A stretch of 64,000 nucleotides of DNA from Choricystis sp. odSpoLacu1 (lineage: Eukaryota; Chlorophyta; Trebouxiophyceae), in assembly GCA_958009055.1 (NCBI GenBank), contig OY253654.1, positions 868,001 to 932,000 on the forward strand, read 5' to 3'. The number at the start of each line of letters is the position of its first letter. Within the stretch, counting starts at the first letter, position 1. The position numbers were made by a program, and so were the translations under genes. Under the pieces are notes generated by a model that saw only the letters and a program-made list of their open reading frames with translations, ran no database searches and was not told where the DNA came from. This document shows positions 30,120 through 42,462 of this stretch, one piece after another.

Positions 30120-33100
30120 TCAAACTTGGGCCCCCGGCCCCCGCATCTTCACATCCGCCTTCCTCTCCTCCTCCTCCGCCAGGTCCAGCAGGTCGGCAGA
30201 CGTAGTGCGCCGCTTGGACGACATGCGGGCCAGGACGGGAGGGGGCGTCGTCATCGTGGCGGTGGATGCGGCCGCAGCCGCTGCTTTGCCGCGCGCCGGT
30301 TTGGGCGCTGGCAACGTGCCGTCATCCACCAACGCGCGGGCGGCGGCCACGGGAACGATGCCGCCTCCGCCTGCACCATCGTACTCGCCACGGGCGAGGC
30401 GGCGCAGGACAGCCACCGAATAATCAGGCATGTGGTCCAACCCCATCCGTGTCGACAGCAGGATGCCTTCCGCCGCCAGAGCAGCTGCATCCACCCACAC
30501 CGCTTCAAAGGCGCGGGCGGGGGGAGGGGGTGGCGGGGCTGGGGCTTCAGGGTCGGCCGTGGCGGCCGCCGCCGCCGCCGCGCGCCACCTGCGCCGCGCC
30601 GTCACCCCTCCGCTCGTTTTAATGGGCCGCAGCAGCATCACCCGCTGCGCCGGCACAAAGTCGCGCGCCGCCTCAAAGGCGGCCACCCCAGTCCGCGTGC
30701 GGCGCAGGTTGGACCGGTAGGCGGCGACGAGGGCGGTGGCGGTGGGGGACGCGTCGGGCGCGGGGCGGAAGATGGCGTCGGCGCGCAGCTGCTTGCCGAG
30801 GACCCACGCCGCCAGCAGCCGGGCTTTGGGCACGGCGCACCGCCCCGCCGCCACGATCATGTCGTCGCGTAGGCGTTCCACGGCGGCCAGGGACAAGCGG
30901 GGCACCCAGTCCTTGCCCACCGCGACGGCCGTGGTGAAGGGCGCGGTCGCGGCGGCAGTGGCTGCACATGCCAGCCCCCCGGGCGGCGCAAACGCCCAGC
31001 ACGCGACGCGAGGGGGGAGGCAGGTGGACGCTTTGTTAGCCCTGGCGGCCAGAGTCGACCTCAACCTCAGGGCCAGCAGCACGGCGACGCCCGCGCCGAG
31101 CGAGTGCCCCGTGACGACGACGCGAAACGGGTGCGGGCGCTGAGGGGACGGGCGGCCGACAGACGCGTCTCCTCCACCACCACCACCCTCCTCCACCAGC
31201 TCGTCCAGCAGGCGGTACAGCACACCACTCGTCTCGATGTCGGCCGCCACGGCGCGGGTGGCGGCCAGGATGCCAGAGTGGGTGAAGAGGGGGGTGCGCC
31301 CCTCAGCACCCGGCCCGCCCTCCCCTCCCTCCCCACCCGCCAACCAGCCATCAGACCGCTCAGCTTCGCACAACAAATCCGTCTGCACGTCAGCCGCGGA
31401 CAGCGTGCCCCGAATGGCGATGACGACGGCGGGGGGCAGGTGGGCGCCGCCGTGGCGCCGCGTGGCGGGGCGGTCGACGCAAATGAAGTAGGGCAGCACC
31501 GCCCGGTCCACCGCTTCCGACCGGAACCTGATAAAAGGAACATCACCCGGAGTCAACCCCGTCACCGAGTAGATGGCCTGGCGCGTCAACGCTTTGGTGG
31601 AGGGCAGGCCGCGCGGCGCGTCGCCGCCGCTGCCGCAGCACGCGCCCCCCGTGCACAGCAGCTCGCACGCGCCCCGGTGGCGGGGGCGGGCCCACAGGTA
31701 CAGTAGATACCCGTAGGCGGCGAACGCAAAGTGACTGACGTGGCAGCCGGCCCCGATGTCGGGCAGCGCGGCGCGCGGCGCGACGGCAGACGCGGCGCGC
31801 GCGGCGGCGCCAGGACCGAGTTCGGGGCGCAAGGCGGCCGCCGCATGGGACGGCGTCAGCAGCAGGTGTTGGGGCAGGGGGGCGGGAGACGCGGCCCGGG
31901 CGGGCGTGGCGAAGCCGGGGGCGGTGTCGTCGGTCACGGCGGCGGCGGCGGCGGCGGCCGCAGCGGCTGCTGCCTCTGCCCCTGCCGCAGCGCTCGTCGA
32001 CCGAGCAAACAGCCCCCCCCCACACCCACCCGCCGCCACGGCGGCCGCGTCCAGCGCCAACGACGCTGGATCCCGGGGGCGGGCGGGGGAGGCGGCCGCC
32101 GCAAACGCGGCCGCCAGCGACTGCAGCGACGGCGGGCGCGGCAGCAGGGGGGGGAGGCCTCCAGTCGTCAGTGTCGACCGAGACCCGCGCCGCGGCAGCC
32201 CCGGCGTCGACCCCACTCTGTCAGGGGACGCCTGGCGAGAATCCGACGCCCCCAACATGGGCCGAGAACCGCGCCGGGGCAGCCCCAGCGCGGACGACGG
32301 GCGGGACGGGCGGGAGGGCGACGCTGCAGAGGGCGTGCCGCCCACACCCGTCAGCGCGGGTGACGGCGGCACCGGCTCCCCCAGCGCCGCCGCCGTGGCG
32401 GCTGCGCGCTCCGCCTGCTGCAGGCGAGCCTCCAGCAGGAACACGGCCAGCGCGTCGGTGGGGGTGAAGTCGACGTGGCCGATCAGCTGAGTGAGCGTGG
32501 TGCGGGTGGGTTTTGTTTTTTCTCTTCATCGCTCTGCTCCGACCCTCTCTCTCCTTCTCACTCACCTGCTTGAACAGCAGCCCCAACCTCTCCGCCACCC
32601 GCTTCCCCTCCCCAGCGCCACCGCGATCCTGGGCGCCAGCCGGCGGCGCCCCGCCCTCCCGCCCCCCCAGGCAGCACGCGACGCAGCACGCGCACCGCGC
32701 GCGCCACGCTTTTTCGTCGCTCGGGTCGGGCAGGGCGGCGGACGCGATGCCGCCCACGATGAGGGCGACGGTGCCTAAGACCGCCCAGGCGACGTAGACG
32801 AGCACGCGGGCGGCGGAGGCGGGGGAGGAGGCGAGGGAGGAGGCGCCCGCGGTCGCGGCGCGTGCGGCGACCGCGCACGGCGGCAAGGGGCGCGCCGCCA
32901 GCACGGTGGCGTAGATGAGGAAGCCGGCTTCTGTGAGCGAGGCGGCGGTGAGGGCGTAGATGAGGCCGGGGACACGGTGGCGGGCGTCGACGTCGAGAAT
33001 GGAGCCTGAGTGGAGGGTGGAAGGAAGAAGGTCGTCACGCACCCCCGTCACACCTCGGCACCCCCTGCCACACCCTCGTTCTCCCTCGGCACACCGCCGC

Positions 33101-33416
33101 TGTGTGCACACCAGGCCACCACGCCGTCCCCCTCTCCTTTTCCCCTTCTCTGTCCCTCACCTTTCAACCCTTCGACCGTGCACCACGCCGCCAGCAGCGC
33201 GCACACGCCCGCGCACGCCAGCAGCCCCCCCAGAGCAACGACATACGGCGCGTACTCGGCCGGGCCACACCCCCCGGGCGACGCCAGGGTGGCCCCCAGG
33301 GCGGCGCCCAGCAGGGCCGCCCACAGCGCTTGAAACGCGGCCAGCGGGGCGGCAAACAGGGGGGCGTCGTCGGTGGCGACCGCCCAGCGGCGGCCGAAGA
33401 GGTACATGGCGGGCAT
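30120..33416 (-). CDS. sn1-specific diacylglycerol lipase-like protein (class 3 lipase)
   Basis: Three exons (33416-33161, 33005-32566, 32486-30120) join in phase with no break to 1,020 residues. The N-terminus has four membrane helices (for example YVVALGGLLACAGVCALLAA and VLVYVAWAVLGTVALIVGGI). It is followed by RVAERLGLLFKQ and LIGHVDFTPTDALAVFLL, as in animal and fungal DAG lipases. A long disordered Ser/Pro/Ala region precedes the lipase fold, which has VVIAIRGTLSAADVQTDLLC and the nucleophile elbow VVVTGHSLGAGVAVLLAL (catalytic Ser in GHSLG). WAFAPPGGLAC, DWVPRLSLAAVERLRDDM and a terminal His-containing segment (TRMGLDHMPDYSV) follow. It likely hydrolyses membrane DAG to release monoacylglycerol; the substrate is inferred. 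Confidence 0.85.
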
Positions 33417-33991
33417 GATTGATGATGGCGCGTGTGCGTGTGGGCGCGCAGTCGGTTGGAGACGGGATGGCGCCCGGCCGTTGGTCGATCGATGCGTCAA
33501 TGGGGGTGATTTCCCACACCACGCCCGCGCTCTCTTTCAGCGCCTGCACCCGACTTTGAACACACACACGCGCGCGCTCACGCCCTGCCAGTCGAGGGCG
33601 CGGGCCAAGGAGTCGTGGGCATGCCGAGAGAACAGGAAGAAACGCACGAGAGACAACGGGTGACGCAACTCTGCCCGTCTTTTCTTTTTCCGCGACTCTC
33701 GGCTTGGCACCAAGCTCCCCCGTTTTTTACAAGCGGGCGGTTGGTGTGAGGCGCAGTCGTGGGGGATCCAACAGAAAGGCCGGGATCCAAGATGGAAAAA
33801 GGGGTGTGTGTGGCGTGCCCGGGGGGTGGGTGTTTTCTTGTTCACTTCGCGTGGTGGGGATTTCAAGAAAAAGAAGGGGGGGATCAGAGTTGTGTGCAGG
33901 CGCAAACTCTTTGGTGAGGGGCAACGCATGTTTTTTTAAGTATCCTTGAAGAAAAGAAAAGAGGGAGGGGGGCCAGTCTTCTTTGGTGCAA
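33417..33991. other. Intergenic upstream of the DAG lipase gene
   Basis: Lies between two minus-strand genes. It contains the promoter side of the DAG lipase gene and the 3' flank of the protease gene, with T-rich and A-rich stretches from about 33890. No gene recognised on either strand. Confidence 0.4.
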
Positions 33992-36481
33992 TCACTTGCC
34001 GACACCCGCCGCACCGGTCGCCGTGCACATGCCCTTGCTCTGCAGCTTCCACGGCGCGTCCGTGCGATCGCACGCCCAGTTGACCAGGAAGGCGATGTTG
34101 CCCGCCCCCCGGGCGCCATAGGTGCCCGGGTATTCAGCGTTTTGGCCAAACACGGACGCGGCCGAAGTCTTGATCGACGCGTCGACAAACCCCCACGACG
34201 TCACGCCCACGATAACGTCGCGCACCGCGTTGGCACCATAGTCGCCCCCCGAGGCGGGGGGGCCGTAGTTGACGATCCAGGGGCCGCCCGACGAGCCGCC
34301 CGCCATGGACGAGCCACGCATCACATTCAGCACGGGGGCGCCTGTGGTGGAGGAGCCGCCGGGCAGGTAGTAGCGCGCAGTCGCGGACGACCCGATCTGC
34401 ATGGAGTTGCCGGCGTCGAAGGCGACGGGGTAGCCGAGCTGGGTGACGGCGGCGGTCGGCACGCTGCCAAACGTCGTGGCAAACGTTTGGCTCGTCACAC
34501 CCCCCAGCGTCGAGGGCGCCACCATGCCATAGTTGTTGAACCCGTACGCATTGTACCCCAGCCGTGCGCCCGCCTGTTGGGGGGGGTTGGTGTTGCCCCC
34601 GGACTTGAGCCAGATCAGCGCGACGTCGTTGTTGCACACAACGCCGCGTGCCGTCTTGAGGCACGTGTCCGTGCCATAGTAGTAGGAGGCGGGCACCGTC
34701 ACGTCTTGCGCCAGCCAGTAGCCGTACGGAGCCACGTTGGCCTGGACGCCGGGGTAGAAGTAGATCTGATGGGAGGGTGGGTGGGGAGGGTGGGATGGTC
34801 GATGGTCACTCGTGAGTTTCTTGTCTCTCCCACCACCCACACAACACACTCACCTGCAGCTGCCCCCCAATGATCTTGGGCCAGCCCCCCCCCTGCGCCC
34901 CATACGAGAACACGCAGTGGGAGGCAGTCAGCAGCAGGGAGTTGCCGATCAGGGAGGCGGTGCAGAACGACCAGGAGGTGCAGGTGCTGCCCGACACCGC
35001 GCGGCACACGTACAGCTGCCCCGTCTTGCGGGTGGCGTCCAGGTAGCCGGGGACGCGGGCGTCGTCGAAGGCGACGCCCGAGGCACCGTTGGCGTAGCCG
35101 ATGGCGCCGGTGCCGAGGGAGGTGGCGTTGGTGTCGGGCGCGGCCGCGGGCTCACCCACGCCCGGGGCAGGAGGCCCCGCGGTGGACGGGTCGTCCCCCG
35201 CGATCTGCTCCCGCAGGGCGGCGGTGGCCGCCGCCGCTGCGGCGGCCGGGTCGGCGCGCGCAGCGGGGGAGGCGATGATGGGGGTGGGCGTCGCGGATCC
35301 ATCGTCCCCCGCGAAAGGGGAAGACGCGCCCGCGCCCCCGCTGCCGGAAGACGTGACGGCGGCGGCCGACAGGCCGGCTGCAGCCGCGGCGGTCATGGGC
35401 ACGGGCGGCATGTCGGTCAGAATGTTGTCGGACGCGTACGCTTCGCCGAGGGGTGGGGGCACGTTGTCGGGGGACGAGAAACCCGCCGCATCAGTCGCCG
35501 CCACGGCGGCCTTCAGGTCGGGGTCGACCGCCACCACGGTCTCGGACCAGGAGACGACGGCATCCTGGGGGATGGGGTCGGCGGGGTCGGTGGAGGGGGT
35601 GCCCGGGTCGGCGCCGACGCCGGCCGGCGCGGGGGCGGGGGCACCGACGTCGCCCGCCGCGACGCCCGGGGCGGGCGCGTCACCAGGGGCGGACACCGTG
35701 ATGCCGCCCGGCCCAGCCCCACCCTCTGCCTGCAGGGTGCGCGGCTCAAACGTGCCGGTGGTCGGGTTGAACACGAGCACGGTGCCGGCGCCCGCGGCGA
35801 AGCCCGACGAAAAGACGGCGTCCGACGACGCGGTGAAGACGACGCCCAGGCCGCCCGCGGTGAGGCCGGCGGGTTGGCCGGACGCGGGAGGAGCGCACAC
35901 GCACGCGGGGTCGAAGCCGGCAAACACTTTGCCTTTGACGGATGCAGTCACCGCCTTGGCGAGCGGCTTCTTCGTCGCATACCCGCAGAACAGGTCCCCC
36001 GCGGACGTCGTGAAGCGCAGGGACGCGACACCCGGGCCGTCGGCCTGCATGCCGACGGTGACGGCGGTGATGGGGGCCGTCACAACAAGGCCCTGTTTGA
36101 CGGAGGTGGTGGCGCACAGCGGCGCCGCCCCCGCCGCCACGACGCCCGCGACGGTGCGCGTGGCCGGGTCCAGGTTGCACACAATGGTCGCGTTGAACGG
36201 GGGCGCCCCGTCGGACGCGTTAACGCGTTTGCCCGGGAACTTGAGGTTGGTGAACGCGGCGGCCGCGTTGACGGCGGAGGCAAAGGGGTCGGTGAGGGAG
36301 GGGGGGGGCTAGGGAGAGGGGGGGGAGGGTCCAGGGTTTAGCACTGTTTAAAGGCCGCGATTTCCATGCACCCCCTCCTCCCCTTCCACACACAGCTCTC
36401 TCTCACCTTGACCACGTTAGGCTGGACGGCGGCAGCGCCGGTGGCGGCCAGCGCGACGGCAAGCAACACGGCAGCCCGCAT
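33992..36481 (-). CDS. Secreted trypsin-like serine protease with a long N-terminal extension
   Basis: Exons 36481-36407, 36306-34854 and 34765-33992. A signal peptide (MRAAVLLAVALAATGAAA) leads to a domain of about 250 residues of unknown type. A disordered Ala/Pro/Asp-rich linker comes next, then an S1-fold protease. The catalytic residues are visible: His in LLLTASHCVFSYG, Asp in VVCNNDVALIWLKS, Ser in SMAGGSSGGPWIVN. Cys pairs suggest disulfides (SGSTCTSWSFCTAS). It is probably exported to the cell wall or medium. Exon 2 is one base too long at its 5' end, where a run of seven G/C (36300-36306) sits next to the acceptor. Repaired length is about 766 residues. Such proteases are often zymogens; the N-terminal part may serve that role. 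Confidence 0.78.
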
Positions 36482-37418
36482 TTTGTGGTGTAGGTGTGGG
36501 TGGTTGTGTGGGGTGCAGGCGCACGCAAAACAAAGCCTGCAAAGTGGGAGGGGGACGAATGCTAAAAGACGAGTGTGTGTGTGTGTGTTCGTTTAGGGCG
36601 TGAGAAAGGGCGGCAGGCAGGGCGGGCCGCGGCGCTGGCGGGCAGCTTCTGCGGGAGAGGACGCGGCGCGCGCGCGCGCATTGGGTAAGCGGAGATGGGG
36701 GGCGAGTGGGGGGTCGCGTTTTTGCCGCAGGCCGCAACGCAGCTCGGCCGACCTCGTCTCCTGTGGAGGATGCACGAGTGGAATGTGGCAGTGCCCACGG
36801 CGGAGGGACAAGGACAAACGAGGCAGTGTGGGCGCCCGGGCGGGGGGGGGGGGCAACGCGCGACGCGCGCGAAATGGGGGGCGTCGGTTGTTTCGGTTTT
36901 GCCGCAGTGTGTGCGGCGGCCACCACCGCCTTCCACACCCATGTGGGTCAGCGCTGAGCGCGTCAAGAAAGGGCGTGCGTGGGGCGGCAAGAGGGTGGCA
37001 GAGAGGATAGGAAGGAGCAGAGGCCGGGGCTTGCGGGGGGCGCAGTCCACTGCTCCGGGCCAGGCCGCGTGGCGGGCTGACGCCCCGACCACGTCTTTTT
37101 GCTGTCCCCATAGCTCACCGTGCGTGCGCGAGTGACGAAGAAGGGGGTGGTGGTGGTGGTGGGGAACACGCGCACCCAAGAGAGTTGTGTGTGTGTGAAA
37201 AACAAAATGGCTTCACTCGCTTGACACTCGACGAGAGTTTTCGTTGTCGTCGCCGTCGGGGGAAGAGAGGGTGATTTGCGCTGTATCGGCGCGCCCTCCC
37301 CTCCCCCTCTCGCGCTCCCTCTCTCTTCACCCCACTGCCCACACCCTCGCACGCGCTTGTGCCTTGCGCGCGCGTGCAGCACACACACGCCCGACCCCAA
37401 AAACCGCATCCACAAAAA
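36482..37418. other. 937-bp divergent intergenic region
   Basis: Shared upstream region of the protease gene (minus) and the MED15-like gene (plus). It includes a G run around 36841-36850 and T/C-rich leader sequence near 37280-37330. Open frames exist on the minus strand (for example 37179-36562), but their translation is Pro/His/Arg/Cys-rich without any recognisable domain or codon pattern. I treat them as non-coding. Confidence 0.4.
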
Positions 37419-39825
37419 ATGGCGGCCCCGGTCGGCCTGACTGACGACCTGCGTGTGCGCACCATCAACCAGCTGTGCGTTGTGGGGTGCTGTGGAGCGT
37501 ATGTGTGTGAGCGCGATGCGGGCACCGGGCGAGAGAGGGCCGCTTTTTCCCACCCCACCCGATCCCTCAATCACACCCCAGCGTCGCCCAGCTGCACGTC
37601 CTCACCGGCGGCCGCCCCGACGTCGGCCCCCTGGCCCAACAGCTGGAAGCTCGCGCCGCCCAGGCGGCGGGCGGGGACGTGGACGCGTATGTGCGCAACG
37701 TGGCGGCGCGGTTGGCGGGTGTGAAACGAAAACTTCAAGCGCAGCAGGACGCGTCTCGCTCTGCCGCTGCACATCAACAACAGCAGGCGGCCGCTGCTGC
37801 CGTCATCCAGGCGCAGCAGCAGGCGGCCGCCCTGCAGGCGCAGCAGGCGGCGGCCGCGCGGCAGGCGCAGGCGCAGGCGGCGGCCGCGGCGGCTGCCGCC
37901 GCCGCGGCCGCGGCGCAACCGCCCTCGTACGCTGGCGGCTACCAGTACGGGCTGACCCAGCAGGCCGCGTATGGTGGTGGCGGTGGTGGTGGCTATGGCG
38001 GCCACGCCCCCGTCGCCGCGCCGCCGCCGTCCGCCGCGGCAGCCCACCACGTGGCCGCCGCCCAGCACTACGCCGCCCTTGCGGCCCAGGCGGCGGCCGC
38101 AGCAGCGGCTGCTCAAGCGAGGGACGGAGGCAGCGTGTATGGCGTGCCGGCGGCGCAGCAGCAGCACGCACAACCGATGCTGCCGCCCCCTCCTCACTAC
38201 TATCAACCACACGCGTCCCCCCCGCCCCCGTTTGGGGGGCGGCCGTCTGTGGACATCTATGCCGAGATGGCTCAAAACCTGTTGCTGGGGGGCGGCACCG
38301 CGGCCCCCCACCAACAGGCGGCGTGGGGTGGGGGTGGGGGTGGGGGCTCGGCGCCCGCCCCCCCCACCGCCTGGCCTGCCGCCCCCGCCGCCCCCCCCCA
38401 GTCCATGGTGGGGTCGTCGGGCGACCTGGTGACCGCCCTGGCGGCGGCTGCCTCGGCGGGGCCGCCCTGCGGCGGGGGTGGTGTGAGGGGCGGCCCCCCC
38501 GCCCCCTTGCTGTCCGCGCGTTCCTCCTACCTGCCCCCCCCCCCACGCGGGGGGGGGGGGCACCGCGGACCACTACCACGCGTTGCCGGGGGGTGGCGGT
38601 GGCGCGGGCGCGGACGGCGGCGGCGGCGGCGGCCCCGGCGGCGGCGACAGCGCGCCCGCCACCACCCCCACCGCTGACGACGCCGCGTCCGTGGCCGCCA
38701 CCTACTGGGGCCACCTGCGCCGCATGCGGGCCGAGTATGGCGCGGACCTGGCGCGGGCGGCAGACCTGTATGCGGCTGCCGCGGCGGCGGGGGGGTTGGC
38801 GCCGGATGGGCCACTGGCCAAACTGGCGTGCGTGCCCGCCATCCTCAAACGCCTGGCCCAGGAACCCACCGACCCGGGCGCCGCCGCCCGCGTCGTGACG
38901 CGGGCGGATGTGGCGTCCATTCTGAGGATGGATGGCGACCTGCGTGCTTTCTGTGGGAGGTTGAGGGCCATGCTGGATCGGCGCGCGAAGAAAGCAGCAG
39001 CGGCCGCTGCAGCGGCCAACAGTGGCGCCGCCGCAGCTCCCTCCCCCAGCGACGGCGCCGCCCCCACCCCTCCCTTTGCCCCCACCGTGGATGGAGGCGA
39101 CAGTGGGGACGTGGTCAGCGATGTGGATGACGCGGTGGTCAGGCTGGCGGCCGCTCTGGTGCGCGCGCCCGCGCCCGCGGCGGCCGCGGCTGCCGCGGCC
39201 GCGCTGGCCGCGGCCGCGGGCCCTGTCCCCCCTCCCCCGCCCCCGGACCACGCGGCCGCGGTGGCGGCCGCCACCCCCGTGCGCGGTGGGGACGATGCGT
39301 TGCCATCAGCCCGAGGGGCGGTGTGCGTGGTGGGGGTGGCAGACGCGCGGCCCGCGTCGGCGCGGCCGCCGTCGCCGCTGCGGGGGGCGGGAGGGGGGGG
39401 GCGCTGAAAGCGATCCCGCTGCCCAGGCTGAAAACGATCCCGCTGTCCAGGCTGCCGCCGCTGAAGCGGCAGCCGCTGCACCCGACGCCACCATCGCCGC
39501 CCGCCGCGGGGATGGCGGCGCGCTGCTGGTGACGGTGGATGCAGCGGGAAGCAGAGGCGAGCGCGCTGCGCGGTCGTGGGCGGCGATCACGCTGCGGGTG
39601 ACCAACACCACGCCGCGCCCGCCCGCCCCGTCCCGCCGCCGTGGCGACGCTGCCGCATCCTCCCACCCACCCACCACCGTGGACGCGCTGTGGGATGGTG
39701 GCGCCCCGGGGCACTGGGCCCCCGCAGCGGCCGCTGCGCGTGCCGCGTTTGTGGCGGCCGCCCCGGCCACCCTGGCCGACGCGGCGGCGGCGTGGGTGGC
39801 GGCGGTGCAGGCGGCGGCTGGGTGA
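37419..39825 (+). CDS. MED15-like coactivator: KIX-like N-terminus, Gln/Ala-rich middle
   Basis: Exon 1 (37419-37474) and exon 2 (37582-39825) join in phase. The N-terminal 70 residues resemble a KIX domain: LTDDLRVRTINQLVAQLHVL, then LAQQLEARAAQAA and DAYVRNVAARLAGVKRKL. A Gln/Ala-rich region (AALQAQQAAAARQAQ) and a Pro/Gly-rich stretch follow. The C-terminal part has YWGHLRRMRAEYGADLARAA and LACVPAILKRLAQEP, similar in plan to the MED15 C-terminal helical domain. MED15 is a Mediator tail subunit that binds activators through KIX. The frame slips by one base at C11/G12 (38534-38560) and again at G9 (39393-39401). Repaired length is about 765 residues. The family call rests on plan and short motifs, so it is tentative. 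Confidence 0.5.
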
Positions 39826-40002
39826 TAGATGGATGTGTGTAAAACGAGAGAGGAAGATCAGACAGCGCAGGCCAACAGGGGGCGGTGGTTGGGAGGGGAG
39901 GAGGAAAAAAAACCGACCCCGCCACCTCGGCCAGAGACTCGCGCGTTTTTTTCTTTTTCCTCCCCGCGGCCAATTCCCCCGCTGCAAAACACCAACTACA
40001 CC

Positions 40003-41111
40003 ATGGGCGAGAAAGACAAAGCCCCCTCCCCTCCCCCCCTTGACGCTGAAGCGGCGGCCCCCGCGGAGGCGGCGCCCGCCGCGGCTGACGCGAGCGCGGT
40101 GCCCGCGCCGCCCGACCGCAACGCTGTTGCTCACAAGATGAAGGCTGTCACCCTGGGCTGCGTGTCGGACTTGACTCTGGCGGTGAGTGTAGTGCGCGTG
40201 GGTGGGGAGAGAGGGGCTGGTGGCGCAGGTGGGGGGGGGCCAAACACACGACGCCAGCAATGGCTCCGCGGGTCGCATGCGAGTCGACGTCGGGAGCTCT
40301 CTGCAGCCCCCACCCGCACACTCATGACGCCTGCTCCTCACACACACCTCTCCTTTCTCTACTTTCTTTCTCCAGGGTGCCCACGCCCTCGTCGTCGGCA
40401 CCATGGCCGCCATCATCATCGCGCACGTCGTCACGCTCGCCCTCTCCCCGGGGGAAGGGTGGGGCCTGCGCCCCTCCCTGCTGGGCGACGACTCTCAAGC
40501 GACGTGGGGGTATGTGGACTACAATGGCCCCACCACGCAGGGGCGGCTGGCGTCCACGCTGGGGGTCGCATCCCAAGTGTTTGGCGCGCTCGCGTGCGCT
40601 GCCATCTGTGTGTCAATCCTGGCCGCCATCTACGTGCTGCACAGCAGGTGAGTTAGTGGGATTGTGTGCGGTGAGGAGAAAGATAGTTAGACGCAACGTA
40701 TTCAAACCGTATTTAACCCCTTCTCCCAGCGCCATGTTTTTGCGTGGGTGGTACGAAGCCGCCCACGCCGCGGGCGGCACGCGCGCCGCCCTCCCTGCGT
40801 TCGCGGTGGGCGCCCACACGCTCATATGGGCGGGGCTGTTTTACGGTATTTCCCAGTCTTTCGTTTGGCGGGGTGCCACCGGTGTCGTGCCCACAGGCCG
40901 CCGCCTGCGCCCCGGGTGGGCCTGGTACACCACCCTCGGCGCCTCCCTCGCCTGGCTGTTTGCGGCGCACACCCTCTCCCGCATGCCGCCCCTGGAGCTG
41001 GTGCGCGCGTGGATGGGGGACACCGCCCCCAAAGTCAAGCCCCTGGTGGGGGGGCTGCCGGCGGGGTTGCGCGCGTCGCTGCAGCGCACGTCCGGGGTGG
41101 AGGTGGTGTGA
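40003..41111 (+). CDS. Four-helix membrane protein of unknown function
   Basis: Three exons (40003-40182, 40376-40647, 40730-41111) join in phase to 277 residues. The first 45 residues are Ala/Pro-rich and charged. Four membrane helices follow: AHALVVGTMAAIIIAHVVTL, VASQVFGALACAAICVSILA, LPAFAVGAHTLIWAGLFYGI and WAWYTTLGASLAWLFAAHTL. A soluble loop with WGYVDYNGPTTQGR lies between helices 1 and 2. The tail is basic. No signal peptide is evident. The topology recalls claudin/MARVEL-like 4-TM proteins, but no family motif is present. The gene at 58576-59394 has the same plan, including an intron just before helix 1. Confidence 0.7.
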
Positions 41112-41273
41112 AGGAGGGAGAGAAAATGGGGGGGGAATTTCTTCCCCACTCTTCCACAGCGTGTGTGTGTGTGGTGGGCACTGTGTTGCCGCCCCGAGAG
41201 AGGCGGAGAGGGCTGTGTTTTCAATGGAAACGCGAGCAAAAAAAACGCACCGTTTTCAACACGTTTTTCTCTC

Positions 41274-42314
41274 TCAACCGGCTCTCCGCCACGCCAACCA
41301 GCCCAGCACCCCCCCCCTCCGCCGCCTCGCCACCGGCGGCACATCCAGGCGGGCAGCCACCCGCCACCGGGCAGCGGGGCCGCCGCCTAAATAGCGTTCA
41401 AACACCCAAACGTCTTGAATGGACTGCGTTTTAACCCCATGAACCCCACCCGCCCTGTCACCCCCCGCCACGACCTTGCCTGCTCGATCCTTGGCCTCAA
41501 ATGCCACGTCGCACCTCACCCGGGCCGTGATCTGGGCGAAGCCTGCCCTCTCATCGCGCGGGTTGGCCATGACGAGGCGAGCATGGACTAGTTCCACATC
41601 TCTCCCTGGTTCGATGGGCCTCGCCACCTCCCACTTCACGCTGGCCCAGCCTGCGTCCACACGGGCCGCCACCTGGCGTTTGGCGGCTGCGTATTCAGAG
41701 GGAGTCAGCAGAGTGCGCAGCGCGCTGCGGTCGGCGGACGCAAGAGCAGCATTCACTGACGCATGCAACACCACCACGTCTCGCTTGAAGGTGGCCAGCT
41801 CCCAGCCGGGGATGAGTTTGCGGCATTTGGCCTGGGTGTGTGGGGGGGCGGTTTGGGTGTGTGGGTGTGGAAAGAGTGTTTTTCGGTCGATGCACCGACC
41901 GCCCCTCCGAAAGTCACACACACGCCATCCACACAAATCAGTCACCAGCGTGTACATCGACTTGGCCCCCCCCAGCCACCGCCCCCACCGCGCCTTCCAC
42001 CCGGAGGGAGTTACCCACGCGGTCAGCGGCAGGGGGGGCGGTTCTCCGCGGTACGGCTCAGCCAGCACGCCCGCCGACACCAGGGCTGCGCGCAGGGTGG
42101 TGCCCGGAGATCCTCCGGGCCCAGCGGCTGAGGGAGGGGTGAAGCGGGCGCGGGGAACGGGGCGGGGGGTGGGGGTGGGGGTGGGGGCGGGGGCTGGTGC
42201 CGCGGCGGTGGCCAGCTGCGCAGCCAGCGGCCGGGTGAAAGAGAAATGTGTGCCTCTGATGCCTGCTGCGGCCAGCGACCGCGTGGCGAGTGCGGTCGCC
42301 GTGAGGCGGAGCAT
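41274..42314 (-). CDS. MRPL45: Mitochondrial ribosomal protein mL45 (Tim44-like domain)
   Basis: Two exons (42314-41946, 41831-41274) join in phase to 308 residues. The leader (MLRLTATALATRSLAAAGIR) looks mitochondrial. A Pro/Thr-rich segment is followed by a Tim44-like domain. Its features are CRKLIPGWELATFKRDVVV, ALASADRSALRTLLTPSEY, VKWEVARPIEPGRDVELVHA, FAQITARVRCDVAFEAKDR and QSIQDVWVFERYLGG. The order matches mL45, a large-subunit protein that helps dock mitochondrial ribosomes to the inner membrane. Tim44 itself is less likely because the N-terminal Hsp70-binding part is missing. The intron contains no stop in frame, so a retained form could be translated. Confidence 0.75.
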   Translation of the reverse strand: MLRLTATALATRSLAAAGIRGTHFSFTRPLAAQLATAAAPAPAPTPTPTPRPVPRARFTPPSAAGPGGSPGTTLRAALVSAGVLAEPYRGEPPPLPLTAWVTPSGWKARWGRWLGGAKSMYTLVTDLCGWRVCDFRRGGRCIDRKTLFPHPHTQTAPPHTQAKCRKLIPGWELATFKRDVVVLHASVNAALASADRSALRTLLTPSEYAAAKRQVAARVDAGWASVKWEVARPIEPGRDVELVHARLVMANPRDERAGFAQITARVRCDVAFEAKDRAGKVVAGGDRAGGVHGVKTQSIQDVWVFERYLGGGPAARWRVAARLDVPPVARRRRGGVLGWLAWRRAG

Positions 42315-42462
42315 TTTTTTGAGGGAGCCGCAGACAAAGGATTCCGATGACTTCTTTTTCTCGACTCTTCTTTTTTTCGCATCGGTGCTGCTGTCACTTC
42401 ACTGATTGACTTTCCCCCATCGAACCACCTTCCTCCTCCCCCTCCCTCCCTCCAAAACCACC

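Noticed and set aside
37679..38677. Gln/Ala-rich repeats as a polyglutamine expansion
   Set aside because: The run is interrupted and mixed with Ala, as in ordinary coactivators.
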